From Candidatus Zixiibacteriota bacterium (lineage in GTDB: Bacteria; Zixibacteria; MSB-5A5; GN15; FEB-12), in contig CP070777.1 in NCBI GenBank assembly GCA_020346225.1, forward strand, positions 100,667-141,498: 40,832 bases of DNA, read 5' to 3'. Below are positions 8,575 to 16,023 of this stretch, in pieces. The translations under genes were made by a program, and so were the position numbers. The notes beneath the pieces are model-generated. The model had not been told where the DNA came from, made no database searches, and worked only from the letters and a program-made list of their open reading frames with translations. Position 1 is the stretch's first letter, and every line of letters starts with the position of its first letter.

Positions 8575-8605
8575 ATAATATCACCATTTTGGGGGGATAA
8601 GTCAA
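8575..8605 (-). promoter_or_regulatory. Promoter of the glycan/rel operon
   Basis: On the minus strand TTGACT (8600-8605) is followed after 19 bases by TATTAT (8575-8580). GATATT gives a 17-base spacing as an alternative -10. The start would be near 8568, about 22 bases ahead of the ABC exporter GTG. No other good promoter was seen down to rel. Confidence 0.5.
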
Positions 8606-8625
8606 CTCGTATAACTGTTTGGGGG

Positions 8626-9309
8626 TTAGAGGATTATCCGGACGGAGCCATCCCTGACCGGCGCCATGAATTTTTCCAGCTTGACGCCGGCGCCGCGACG
8701 GTACTTGCGCCGTTTGGCTTTCAGCGAAGTTTGGTCGCCATCGCTGAAGGTGAAGTCCTTGATGCGCCATCCGTCTTTCTGCTTAACGTAGGTAAGCTCG
8801 ATTTGCCAGGGGCACCCGGCGAAAGTGATTTCGTAGCCGGGATATTTGACGCTGTTGCCGATGCGAAATACGGTGGTGCTGTCGCCCAGGCCGGCGACGT
8901 CTTCGGGACGGTTGGCAAAGAACTGAAACAGGTTGAGGTGCGGCCGGCTGCCGACGCAATCGAAAGAGCCCATCAGGTCGGCCACTGCCTCGTAGACGTA
9001 CTCGTCGGTCGACGGGAAGTACACTTTTATGGAGTCGGCGGTGAGCCAGCCTTTGAGCGCTCCCTTGCCCAGGTAACCTTTCCCGGAGATACCGACCAGT
9101 GAATCGGTCTGGTAGAATTCGAGCCGGACCGAGTGCGTTTTACCGTGGCGTTTGAGTTTGGCGTCAAACAGGAAAGCTTCGGCTTCGATTTTCCTGTCGA
9201 GCCGGTTCTCATCGCCGACGGCTCCCTTTCGAGACACTCCCCCGCCGCAACCTGCGACCGCCAGGAGAGCCAGGGCAACAAGGACAGGTATGACGAAAAG
9301 CCGGCACAT
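8626..9309 (-). CDS. Putative lipoprotein, DUF4292/LolA-like
   Basis: The 227-residue protein begins MCRLFVIPVLVALALLAVAGC, a signal peptide ending in an AVAGC lipobox, so Cys21 is likely lipidated and the mature protein faces the periplasm. The rest alternates short beta strands (SVRLEFYQTDSLVGISGKGYLG, DSIKVYFPSTDEYVYE), which suggests a LolA/DUF4292-type open barrel, and it ends in a basic patch (KAKRRKYRRG). This family call is by pattern only. The ATG at 9309 follows the stop of the M50 gene by one base (TGATATG). An upstream in-frame start at 9345 would put residues ahead of the signal peptide and overlap the M50 gene, so I rejected it. The function is unknown. Confidence 0.75.
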   Translation of the reverse strand: MCRLFVIPVLVALALLAVAGCGGGVSRKGAVGDENRLDRKIEAEAFLFDAKLKRHGKTHSVRLEFYQTDSLVGISGKGYLGKGALKGWLTADSIKVYFPSTDEYVYEAVADLMGSFDCVGSRPHLNLFQFFANRPEDVAGLGDSTTVFRIGNSVKYPGYEITFAGCPWQIELTYVKQKDGWRIKDFTFSDGDQTSLKAKRRKYRRGAGVKLEKFMAPVRDGSVRIIL

Positions 9310-9310
9310 A

Positions 9311-9940
9311 TCAACCGATCTGAATTCCGGAGAACAGGTGGACAAAAAACCTGATGAACGGGCCGAGGATGAGCCAGAAGCCGCCCATAACGATGAGGAT
9401 TATCAGGATGAACGGCGAAAATCGGTCGAGCTGGTCCAGGGTGGGGCCGTAGTCGGGGGGCAGGACGCTCCTGAGGATGTGGGAGCCATCGAGCGGAAAC
9501 AGCGGAATGAGGTTGAAGAAAGCCAGGGAGACATTGATCATCACGGAGTAAAACAGGAACATGTAAAAGGCTTCGGGAAGCTGCATCTGGAGGCCTCCCA
9601 GCAGCCGAAAGAGCAATCCAAAGACAAGACCGAGGCCGAGGTTCGAGAACGGTCCGGCGGCTGAGATCCAGAAGTCGGCTACGCGCGGGTTGCGCAGGTT
9701 AAAGGGGTTGACCGGCACCGGCTTGGCCCAGCCGAACCGGAATTGCGACATGAACATCATCAGGGTGCCGAAAAAGTCGAGGTGGGCGAGCGGGTTGAGG
9801 GTGAGGCGGCCCATATCGCGGGCGGTGGTATCGCCGAATTTCAGGGCCAGGTAGGCGTGGAAATACTCGTGCACGGTGAGCGCGAAGAGGATGGCGGGAG
9901 CGGCGATAATCGCCCGCTGAATGAAATCTTCTCCAAACAT
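9311..9940 (-). CDS. M50-family membrane metalloprotease (site-2 protease type)
   Basis: This 209-residue polytopic membrane protein has the zinc motif HEYFH (24-28) in the first helix and LFPLDGS (147-153) in a later helix, whose Asp151 is the third zinc ligand. The short form without a PDZ domain matches the Rv/YwhC-like subgroup of site-2 proteases. Membrane helices are visible at about 8-30, 93-115, 126-147 and 176-200, and the NPLAHLD motif (49-55) is typical. It probably cuts a membrane-embedded substrate, which cannot be named. The ATG has no close ribosome-binding site: a GGAGG sits about 23 bases upstream. A promoter is visible at 9980-10010. The lipoprotein gene follows with one base between. 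Confidence 0.92.
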   Translation of the reverse strand: MFGEDFIQRAIIAAPAILFALTVHEYFHAYLALKFGDTTARDMGRLTLNPLAHLDFFGTLMMFMSQFRFGWAKPVPVNPFNLRNPRVADFWISAAGPFSNLGLGLVFGLLFRLLGGLQMQLPEAFYMFLFYSVMINVSLAFFNLIPLFPLDGSHILRSVLPPDYGPTLDQLDRFSPFILIILIVMGGFWLILGPFIRFFVHLFSGIQIG

Positions 9941-9979
9941 GAGTGATACAGGTCTTCCGATTAACCTCCAATCTTAGCC

Positions 9980-10010
9980 TTTATACGCCCCGGCACAAGA
10001 TTTATTTCAA
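9980..10010 (-). promoter_or_regulatory. Promoter of the M50 protease-lipoprotein pair
   Basis: On the minus strand TTGAAA (10005-10010) is 19 bases from TATAAA (9980-9985), each a 5/6 match to consensus. A start near 9973 would give a leader of about 33 bases that includes the GGAGG at 9963-9967. Confidence 0.5.
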
Positions 10011-10057
10011 GGCGGTGACATTTTGCGGCCGCCACGGGCACGTCGACGAGCTAACGC

Positions 10058-11395
10058 CTAAGCGTATATGCCCCGCAGCTGGACGACCTCGACGACGCGG
10101 AGAATGGCGAGCATGAAGGCCGCTATTCTCATGCTGGTGTCGTGATCCCTGGCCATTTTCATGACATCGTTGAAGGCGGCGACCATCTTTTCTTCGAGGC
10201 GGTGATTGACCTCTTCTTCGGTCCAGGCGAAGGCCATGCGGTTTTGCACCCATTCGAAGTAGGAAACGGTGACGCCGCCGGCGTTGCAGAGGATATCCGG
10301 TATGACCAGAATTTTCTTACGTTCGAGAATCTTGTCGGCCTCGGGGGTGACGGGGCCGTTGGCGCCTTCGGCCACGATACGGCACCTGACGCGAGCGGCG
10401 TTGTCACCGGTGATCTGGTTTTCCAGAGCGGCAGGAATGAGGATATCGACGTTGGCAAAGAGGACCTCTTCCGGTTCGATCCGTTTGGCGTTCGGGAAGC
10501 CGAGCACAGATTTCTTTTTCTCGACGTGCTTTATGAGGGCGGGGATGTCGATTCCGGCGGGGTTGTGGATGGCGCCGGTGACATCGGATACCGAGACGAA
10601 CTTGACGCCCAGTTCGTGCAGCAGCCTGGCCGAGATGGAGCCGACATTGCCGAAGCCCTGTACGGCGGCGGTGGTGCTGGCGAGGTCGAGTTTGAGACAT
10701 TTGGCCGCCTCGCGCACGGACAGCATGACGCCGCGACCGGTGGCCTCGTTTCGACCGAGCGACCCGCCGAGGACGATCGGTTTGCCCGTTACGGAGCCGG
10801 GGACGGAATGGTTTTCCTTCATCGAGTAGGTATCCATGAACCAGCCCATAACGCGGGGGCCGGTGCCCACATCGGGGGCGGGGATGTCATCCTCGGGGCC
10901 GAACAGCTTGATCATATCGGCCACGTAGCGGCGGGTCAGGCGTTCCAGTTCGCCTTCGGAAAGCTTGAAGGGGTCGCAGACGATGCCGCCTTTGGCGCCG
11001 CCGAAGGGGATATTGACGACGGCGCATTTCCAGGTCATCCATGCCGCGAGGGCCTGGACCTCATCGAGCGTAACGCCGAGATGATAGCGGATGCCTCCCT
11101 TGGAGGGACCGCGGGCGATGGAATGCTGGACGCGATAGCCGGTGAACATCTTGTAAGTGCCGTCGTCCATGCGCACGGGCAGATTGACGATGGTGGAGCG
11201 ACGCGGAATTTTGACGAACTCACAGATGGATCGATCCAGGCTGAGTTTTCGGGCGGCGGTGTCGAACTGCTTGAGGACATTGCCGAACACCGATATGGGA
11301 ATGGTGCGGTTTTTGCGCGAGGCCACTCCCTTCCTGTGGGTGGCGGCGGCCGGCCGGGGCCGGCGAGTTTTGTTAGCGGTCTTTTTTGCAGGCAT
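10058..11395 (-). CDS. gdhA: Glutamate dehydrogenase (Glu/Leu/Phe/Val family)
   Basis: It interconverts glutamate with 2-oxoglutarate and ammonia using NAD(P). The enzyme core is complete: the substrate lysine context GPSKGGIR (96-103), the catalytic GGAKGGI with Lys135, DVGTGPRVMGW (175-185), and a Rossmann NAD(P) motif GFGNVG (247-252). The 445 residues include a basic N-terminal tail of about 30 residues (11 Lys/Arg) that bacterial GDHs of about 415-420 residues lack. The ATG is well supported, with GAGG eight bases upstream, so the tail is probably real. The gene starts 36 bases after the DNA glycosylase stop and may be co-transcribed with it. Cofactor preference was not determined. Confidence 0.95.
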   Translation of the reverse strand: MPAKKTANKTRRPRPAAATHRKGVASRKNRTIPISVFGNVLKQFDTAARKLSLDRSICEFVKIPRRSTIVNLPVRMDDGTYKMFTGYRVQHSIARGPSKGGIRYHLGVTLDEVQALAAWMTWKCAVVNIPFGGAKGGIVCDPFKLSEGELERLTRRYVADMIKLFGPEDDIPAPDVGTGPRVMGWFMDTYSMKENHSVPGSVTGKPIVLGGSLGRNEATGRGVMLSVREAAKCLKLDLASTTAAVQGFGNVGSISARLLHELGVKFVSVSDVTGAIHNPAGIDIPALIKHVEKKKSVLGFPNAKRIEPEEVLFANVDILIPAALENQITGDNAARVRCRIVAEGANGPVTPEADKILERKKILVIPDILCNAGGVTVSYFEWVQNRMAFAWTEEEVNHRLEEKMVAAFNDVMKMARDHDTSMRIAAFMLAILRVVEVVQLRGIYA

Positions 11396-11431
11396 GGTAT
11401 AAACCTCGACTCTCCCTTATTTGAGTAATTG

Positions 11432-12022
11432 TCACTTTCTCGACACGGCGGCAGACCCGGCATCATAGAAACGCCAGCGGTGCTGGCGGCCGTGGTTTAT
11501 TCCAATCCGGGTGGTCGTAACGATTTCCCCGGCTGGTTTGTTTCGATCTTCCAGATAAATTTTATCGCCGGTCAAGTCAAGTCCGTTGTGAGCCCGGGTG
11601 AGGCCGAAAGCGCGGCAGAATTTGCCCGGCCCGGAGAGAAGGCGGTCGAGGCCCTGCCGGGAACCGCCTTTTTTCATCAGCCCGGTTCCCTCGGCAGGTT
11701 CGGCGGCACGAAGCAACAGAGCGGCCGGGCGCCCGGCCGGTTCGGTGACGAAATTAAGGCAATGGTACATGCCATAGATAAAGTAAATGTAGGTGACTCC
11801 GGCCTTGCCGAACATGACTTCGTTGCGCTCAGTTTTCCCGCGCGCGGCATGGCAGGCCGGGTCGCCCCGGCCGATGTAAGCCTCGACTTCGACAATCCGC
11901 GCCGACAGTTTGCCCTGCGGAGACCGATAAACGATGAATTTGCCGATGATGTCGCGGGCAACCTGGAGCGTGGGCCTAGCGTAAAACGACCGACGTAACT
12001 TTCTGAACCCACCCATGGTCAC
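11432..12022 (-). CDS. 3-methyladenine DNA glycosylase (AAG/MPG family)
   Basis: This base-excision repair enzyme removes alkylated purines from DNA. The family's motifs are intact: VEVEAYIGRGDPACHA with the catalytic Glu47 just before AY, then MFGKAGVTYIYFIYGMYHCLN, and LLRAAEPAEG. The length (196 residues) matches bacterial AAG proteins. I chose the GTG at 12022 because AAGGA lies five bases upstream. The ATG at 12016 is two codons later, and a TTG/ATG extension to 12124 would overlap the PHP gene and lacks family similarity. It lies 16 bases after the PHP phosphatase gene on the same strand. Confidence 0.92.
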   Translation of the reverse strand: MTMGGFRKLRRSFYARPTLQVARDIIGKFIVYRSPQGKLSARIVEVEAYIGRGDPACHAARGKTERNEVMFGKAGVTYIYFIYGMYHCLNFVTEPAGRPAALLLRAAEPAEGTGLMKKGGSRQGLDRLLSGPGKFCRAFGLTRAHNGLDLTGDKIYLEDRNKPAGEIVTTTRIGINHGRQHRWRFYDAGSAAVSRK

Positions 12023-12038
12023 GTAAATCCTTATGCCA

Positions 12039-12890
12039 TTACCCGTCGCAACTGCGAATAGAATTTGTCGCGAGGGCCAGGGCCGCCTCAAAGTCGAAGC
12101 CAACCTGCTCCGGCCGGTGAGCATCGGAGCCGAGGCGACTTACGTCCACACCGGCCTTTTTCGCGGCATTGATTACCTCGATCTGCGGGTAGTAGTCCCT
12201 CAAGCCGTGGCGCAGGGCCGAAGTGTTAATCTCGAGGCCGGTGTCGCCGGCGACGAGCAGCCTGAAAGTTTCCTCCATAAACGGCCGGTGAAGGGTGCTC
12301 ATCGACTCACCGTAATAATCGAGGCCGGAGCGCAGGTAATAATTCAAGTGAGCAATGCAGTCGAACAGGCCGGAGCGGGCGGCGATCCAGACGTACTCAA
12401 AATATTTCTCGACGGTTTTTTCGGCGGTATACCTCTGAAAACATTCACGGTAACTGTGCCGGCAGCAGAAGCAGATGTCGTCCAGCTCATGGATGCCGCA
12501 GAGGAGATAGTCGAAATCGAAGCGGTCTTTGAGCTTTGCGACCATCGATTCGCACCCGGGAAACCAGCCGACCTCAAGACCCAATTTCACGGACAACCCC
12601 TCGCGGTAGAACTTTTCACCGACGCGGCGGACGTGGTCAACATACGGCACCAGACTGTCGGCCGAGACCGGTTTCCTTTCACCCTTGACACAGATATACT
12701 CGGCCGAGCCGCGCGCGTCAGGGTTGGCATCGAAGTGGGTGGTGAAGCATATCTCGGCGAGGTTGCGTTTAAGGGCGGCCCGACAATATTCCTCCAGCGT
12801 CCCTTCGGCATCTACCGAGTAATCACAGTGGCAGTGATAGTCAGCCAGGCCCTCGACCGGCAGCGGCTGAAGCATATCGGCATCAGACAA
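12039..12890 (-). CDS. PHP-domain phosphatase, histidinol-phosphatase-like
   Basis: This metal-dependent phosphoesterase has the polymerase-and-histidinol-phosphatase fold. Metal-ligand motifs appear in order: DYHCHCDYS (His19, His21), TTHFD, LGLEVGW, GIHELDD, AHLN and the C-terminal GSDAHRP. Length (283 residues) and motif order match the HisJ/HisK histidinol-phosphatase class, but no other his gene is nearby, so the substrate may differ. The frame starts at a TTG overlapping the stop of the upstream hydrolase, with AAGG eight bases before it. The ATG at 12875 is an alternative without a ribosome-binding site. Confidence 0.85.
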   Translation of the reverse strand: MSDADMLQPLPVEGLADYHCHCDYSVDAEGTLEEYCRAALKRNLAEICFTTHFDANPDARGSAEYICVKGERKPVSADSLVPYVDHVRRVGEKFYREGLSVKLGLEVGWFPGCESMVAKLKDRFDFDYLLCGIHELDDICFCCRHSYRECFQRYTAEKTVEKYFEYVWIAARSGLFDCIAHLNYYLRSGLDYYGESMSTLHRPFMEETFRLLVAGDTGLEINTSALRHGLRDYYPQIEVINAAKKAGVDVSRLGSDAHRPEQVGFDFEAALALATNSIRSCDG

Positions 12891-13524
12891 AATAGTCGCC
12901 TTTCAAGAAAGGATTGTGGTTGCGTTCGGCTCCCACCGTGGTAGCCGGGCCGTGACCGGGATAACACACGACGGGGTCGGGCAGTTTCAAAATCTTGTCG
13001 TTTATCGATTGAATCAGGACCTGGTGGGAGCAGCCTGGAAAATCGGTCCGCCCGATGGAACCGTAAAACAGCGTGTCGCCGCAGAAGAGCGTCCCCTGCG
13101 ATTCGTCGAGATAGCAAACCCCTCCGGGAGAATGGCCCGGTGTGGCCAGTACCCTGAGGGAGATCGGGCCGAGGCTGATCAAGTCCTCGTCGATTACGGT
13201 ATAGTCCGGCGGCGGAGCCACAATCGGCTGACCGTACAGGGCCGAGGCGTTGGCGGACGGGTTGGCCAGGAGGTCTTCTTCCCCGGCGCCGACCCACAAG
13301 GGGACGCCGCAGGCTTCTTTGACGGACTTTACGGCGGCAATATGGTCACCGTGACCGTGAGTGAGCAGAATGGCCAACAGTTTCATTCGCGAGGCCTCAA
13401 TCTCGTCAAGAAGGCGGTCAGGCTCGGCCCCGGGGTCGATTATTATGCCGTCGCCGGAAGGCTCGTCCCAGTACAAATAACAGTTGGTGGCAAAAGGGCC
13501 GACTACTATGGTCTTCAGGTTCAT
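12883..13524 (-). CDS. Metallo-beta-lactamase-fold hydrolase, glyoxalase II-like
   Basis: This 213-residue cytosolic hydrolase binds two metals through the THGHGDHI motif (His56, His58, Asp60, His61), His131 in GHSPGG, Asp150 in FCGDTLF and His191 in YPGHGP. The SIGRTDFPG segment and overall size match the YcbL-type glyoxalase II/hydroxyacylglutathione-hydrolase-like group. The true thioester substrate is unknown. The ATG has no ribosome-binding site. A good promoter at 13536-13563 would start transcription only about five bases ahead, so the message may be leaderless. The PHP gene overlaps its 3' end by 8 bases, or follows it closely if its later ATG is used. Confidence 0.9.
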   Translation of the reverse strand: MNLKTIVVGPFATNCYLYWDEPSGDGIIIDPGAEPDRLLDEIEASRMKLLAILLTHGHGDHIAAVKSVKEACGVPLWVGAGEEDLLANPSANASALYGQPIVAPPPDYTVIDEDLISLGPISLRVLATPGHSPGGVCYLDESQGTLFCGDTLFYGSIGRTDFPGCSHQVLIQSINDKILKLPDPVVCYPGHGPATTVGAERNHNPFLKGDYFV

Positions 13525-13535
13525 AATATCAGGTC

Positions 13536-13563
13536 AAAATATCAAGTAGGCTTTGAATGTCAA
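13536..13563 (-). promoter_or_regulatory. Promoter of the MBL-PHP-glycosylase genes
   Basis: On the minus strand a perfect TTGACA (13558-13563) is 16 bases from TATTTT (13536-13541). The predicted start near 13529 is about five bases before the ATG at 13524. The CRP-type palindrome at 13595-13610 lies about 73 bases upstream. Confidence 0.55.
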
Positions 13564-13594
13564 CCGTTTTCGCCGGTCGGGGCCGGCCCGTTAT

Positions 13595-13610
13595 TGTGAA
13601 AAAAATCACA
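13595..13610. promoter_or_regulatory. Perfect CRP/FNR-superfamily palindrome TGTGA-N6-TCACA
   Basis: TGTGA (13595-13599), six A residues and TCACA (13606-13610) match the E. coli CRP core exactly. The site lies between the diverging promoters of the MBL gene and prfB. Its centre is about 61.5 bases upstream of the predicted prfB start and 73.5 upstream of the MBL start, both on the helical face used in class I activation. The regulator is not in this window. Confidence 0.6.
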
Positions 13611-13628
13611 TTTTTCGATGAATTACCA

Positions 13629-13657
13629 TTGACCGGCCGAGTCCGGGGGTATATATT
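13629..13657 (+). promoter_or_regulatory. prfB promoter TTGACC-17-TATATT
   Basis: TTGACC (13629-13634) and TATATT (13652-13657) are both 5/6 matches with the ideal 17-base spacing. A start near 13664 leaves a 26-base leader that carries GGAGG at 13675-13679. Confidence 0.6.
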
Positions 13658-13689
13658 TGATTTCATCTTTTTTTGGAGGAATTGCCGCC

Positions 13690-14812
13690 ATGGCCCTTGC
13701 CGATATCAGAAACCGCCTGCCCGAGATGAAGTTGAGACTGGACAAACTCGGGAGGTATCTTTGACCTCGACGGTCGACGCAAAAAGATACAGGAACTCGA
13801 AAAGAAAACAACGCTGCCGGACTTCTGGGACGATAACCAGGCCGCCCAGTCGATTCTCAAGGAAATCTCATCACACAAGAAGTGGGCGGAATCGCACGCC
13901 AAACTGGCCAGCGATCTGAGCGCCGTCGAGGAGCTGCTTGAGATGCCCGAGCTGGACGACACCTCGGACGACGCGCGCGAGATCGAGAAGACCTTCGGGG
14001 AACTGGTGACGGAAATCGAGAACTTCGAGTTTTCCTCCCTCCTGTCGGGACCGGACGATTTCCGGGATGCTATCGTCACCATCCACCCCGGGGCGGGCGG
14101 CACAGAATCCCAGGACTGGGCCGATATGCTCTTCCGCATGTACAACCGGTGGACCGAGCGCAAGCAGTTCACGGCCGAACTGATGGACTACCAGCCGGGC
14201 GAGGAGGCGGGCCTGAAGTCGGCCACGCTGAAGGTAAAGGGGGAGTTCGCCTACGGTTTTCTCAAAGCCGAATCGGGCGTTCACCGGCTGGTCCGCATCT
14301 CCCCTTTCGACGCCGCCTCGCGGCGGCATACATCATTCGTGTCGGTGCACGTGTACCCGGTAGTGGAGGGCAATATCGAGATAGAGGTCAAGGATGAAGA
14401 CATCCGGGTAGACACTTTCCGGGCGTCCGGGGCCGGGGGCCAGCATGTCAACAAGACCTCGTCGGCGGTCAGGATAACCCACAACCCGTCTGGAATCGTG
14501 GTCACCTGCCAGTCGGAGCGCAGCCAGCACAAGAACAAGGAGGCGGCGTTCACGGTGCTCCAGGCCCGGCTCTACCAGCTCAAGAAAGAAGAAGAAGCCA
14601 AGAAGATGGACAAGTTCGAAAAGGCCAAAAAGAAGATCGAGTGGGGTTCGCAAATAAGATCATACGTTTTTCATCCATACAACATGGTCAAGGACCACCG
14701 TACCTCGGTGGAGACCTCCGGTGTCCAGGCGGTGATGGACGGCGACATCGACCGTTTCATCCAGGCTTACCTGAGCGACCCGGCTTTCAAGGAAGACGAT
14801 GTGGCCACGTAA
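13690..14812 (+). CDS. prfB: Peptide chain release factor 2, with programmed +1 frameshift
   Basis: RF2 reads UGA and UAA stop codons and releases the finished peptide at the ribosome. The gene is split: 24 codons from the ATG at 13690 end at an in-frame TGA (13762-13764), and the rest continues in the +1 frame from GAC at 13763. The junction is the classical RF2 autoregulation site: GGGAGG, three bases, then CTT TGA C. The joined protein is 373 residues, against 365 in E. coli. The GGQ at 249-251 (peptidyl-tRNA hydrolysis) and the stop-recognition tripeptide SPF at 204-206 sit at the expected places. GGAGG lies ten bases before the ATG. An annotation starting at 13943 would lose the first quarter of the protein. 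Confidence 0.97.
13747..13765 (+). promoter_or_regulatory. RF2 programmed frameshift site
   Basis: The internal Shine-Dalgarno-like GGGAGG (13750-13755) precedes TAT, the slippery CTT (13759-13761) and the stop TGA followed by C. When RF2 is scarce the ribosome slips from CTT to TTT and makes more RF2. The three-base distance between the purine block and CTT is the same as in E. coli. Confidence 0.95.
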
Positions 14813-14836
14813 AGACGTGACAGAATGGAGCAATTG

Positions 14837-15829
14837 ATGGACACCCTGTCAATCATCAAGGAGAAGGCCAGGCAGAAGCGCCGACGGGTGGTACTTCCGG
14901 AGGGGACCGAGCCGCGCGTTATCATGGCGGCCAAAAAGATCGTATCGGACAGACTGGCGGGGGTGACCCTCCTGGGCGACCCGGCCGAGATCACGAGGCT
15001 GGCCGGCGAGCACGGGCTGGATTTGTCGACGGTTGAAGTCATCAACCCGACCGAGTCGCCGGATTTCGAAGGGTACGCGGCGGATTTCATGAAGCTGCGA
15101 GAGAAGAAAGGCATCACGGAAGACGAGGCCCGGGCCACAGTGGCGCGGCCGCTGTATTTCGGGGCCATGCTGGTTCGCCACGACCGGGTGGATGCGTCGG
15201 TGGCCGGCTCGGTCAACACCACCGGTGACGTTCTGCGGGCCGGGATCCAGGTGATCGGCCTCAAGGAAGGCATCAACACGGTATCCAGTTTTTTCATGAT
15301 GATGGTACCGGAGTACGGCGGCGAGCAAAACCGGGTGTTTTTCTATGCCGACGGCGCGGTGGTGCCCAACCCGACAGCGGAGCAGCTGGTTTCGATAACC
15401 GTTTCGACGGCCGAGTCGATGCGGAACCTGCTGGGCCGGGAGCCGAAGATCGCCATGCTGTCGTTTTCGACCAAGGGTTCGGCCCAGCACGACGACGTAA
15501 CCAAGGTGGTGACGGCTTTCGAGATGCTGAAGAAGGAGCACCCGGAACTCAAGGTGGACGGCGAGCTGCAGGTGGACGCGGCCATCGTGCCGGAGATTGC
15601 GGCCAAGAAGTCGCCGGGGTCGCCGGTCGGCGGCGAGGCCGACATTCTGATTTTTCCCGATCTCGACGCGGGCAACATCGCCTACAAGCTGACGCAGCGA
15701 CTGGCCAAGGCCACGGCCACCGGCCCGATTATCCAGGGGCTGGCCAAACCGGCCAACGATCTTTCGCGGGGGTGTTCGGCGGAGGACATAGTGGACGTGA
15801 CGGCCATCGCGGTTTTGATGAAGGGGTAG
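14837..15829 (+). CDS. pta: Phosphate acetyltransferase
   Basis: It converts acetyl-CoA and phosphate to acetyl phosphate and CoA. The protein is a short, single-domain Pta (330 residues) with VVLPEGTEPRVIMAA near the N-terminus, VAGSVNTTGDVLRAGIQVIG in the middle, and the C-terminal block ILIFPDLDAGNIAYKLTQRL plus GPIIQGLAKPANDLSRGCS, all diagnostic of the family. The ATG at 14837 has GGAG six bases upstream and is preferred over the in-frame ATG at 14825, which has none. It begins 24 bases after prfB and may share its transcript. No acetate kinase gene is visible here. Confidence 0.96.
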   Translation: MDTLSIIKEKARQKRRRVVLPEGTEPRVIMAAKKIVSDRLAGVTLLGDPAEITRLAGEHGLDLSTVEVINPTESPDFEGYAADFMKLREKKGITEDEARATVARPLYFGAMLVRHDRVDASVAGSVNTTGDVLRAGIQVIGLKEGINTVSSFFMMMVPEYGGEQNRVFFYADGAVVPNPTAEQLVSITVSTAESMRNLLGREPKIAMLSFSTKGSAQHDDVTKVVTAFEMLKKEHPELKVDGELQVDAAIVPEIAAKKSPGSPVGGEADILIFPDLDAGNIAYKLTQRLAKATATGPIIQGLAKPANDLSRGCSAEDIVDVTAIAVLMKG

Positions 15830-15922
15830 AAGGCATAGCAGAGGAGGCATACAGGAAGGGCAGAGACAGCGCAGGAGGACACCAGGAGAGCCGATTGACC
15901 GTGGGCGAACGGAAAATTTCGG

Positions 15923-15952
15923 TTGACACAATTTGACCGGAACGCTTATCTT
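15923..15952 (+). promoter_or_regulatory. Promoter upstream of the flotillin operon
   Basis: A perfect TTGACA (15923-15928) is 18 bases from TATCTT (15947-15952), the same -10 variant as at 344-349. A start near 15959 gives a leader of about 65 bases. That leader contains a hairpin (AGAGGC 15982-15987, loop TGCC, GCCTCT 15992-15997) shortly before the ribosome-binding site. Confidence 0.5.
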
Positions 15953-16023
15953 CGTGGTTTACATAAATTTTGGACGATAAGAGAGGCTGCCGCCTCTATA
16001 TTTCTTTTAAGGAGAACGTGACC

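Noticed and set aside
10142-11428. A 428-codon open frame antisense to gdhA
   Set aside because: It is the same kind of shadow in GC-rich coding DNA, with no motifs. The gdhA frame is complete and has a ribosome-binding site.
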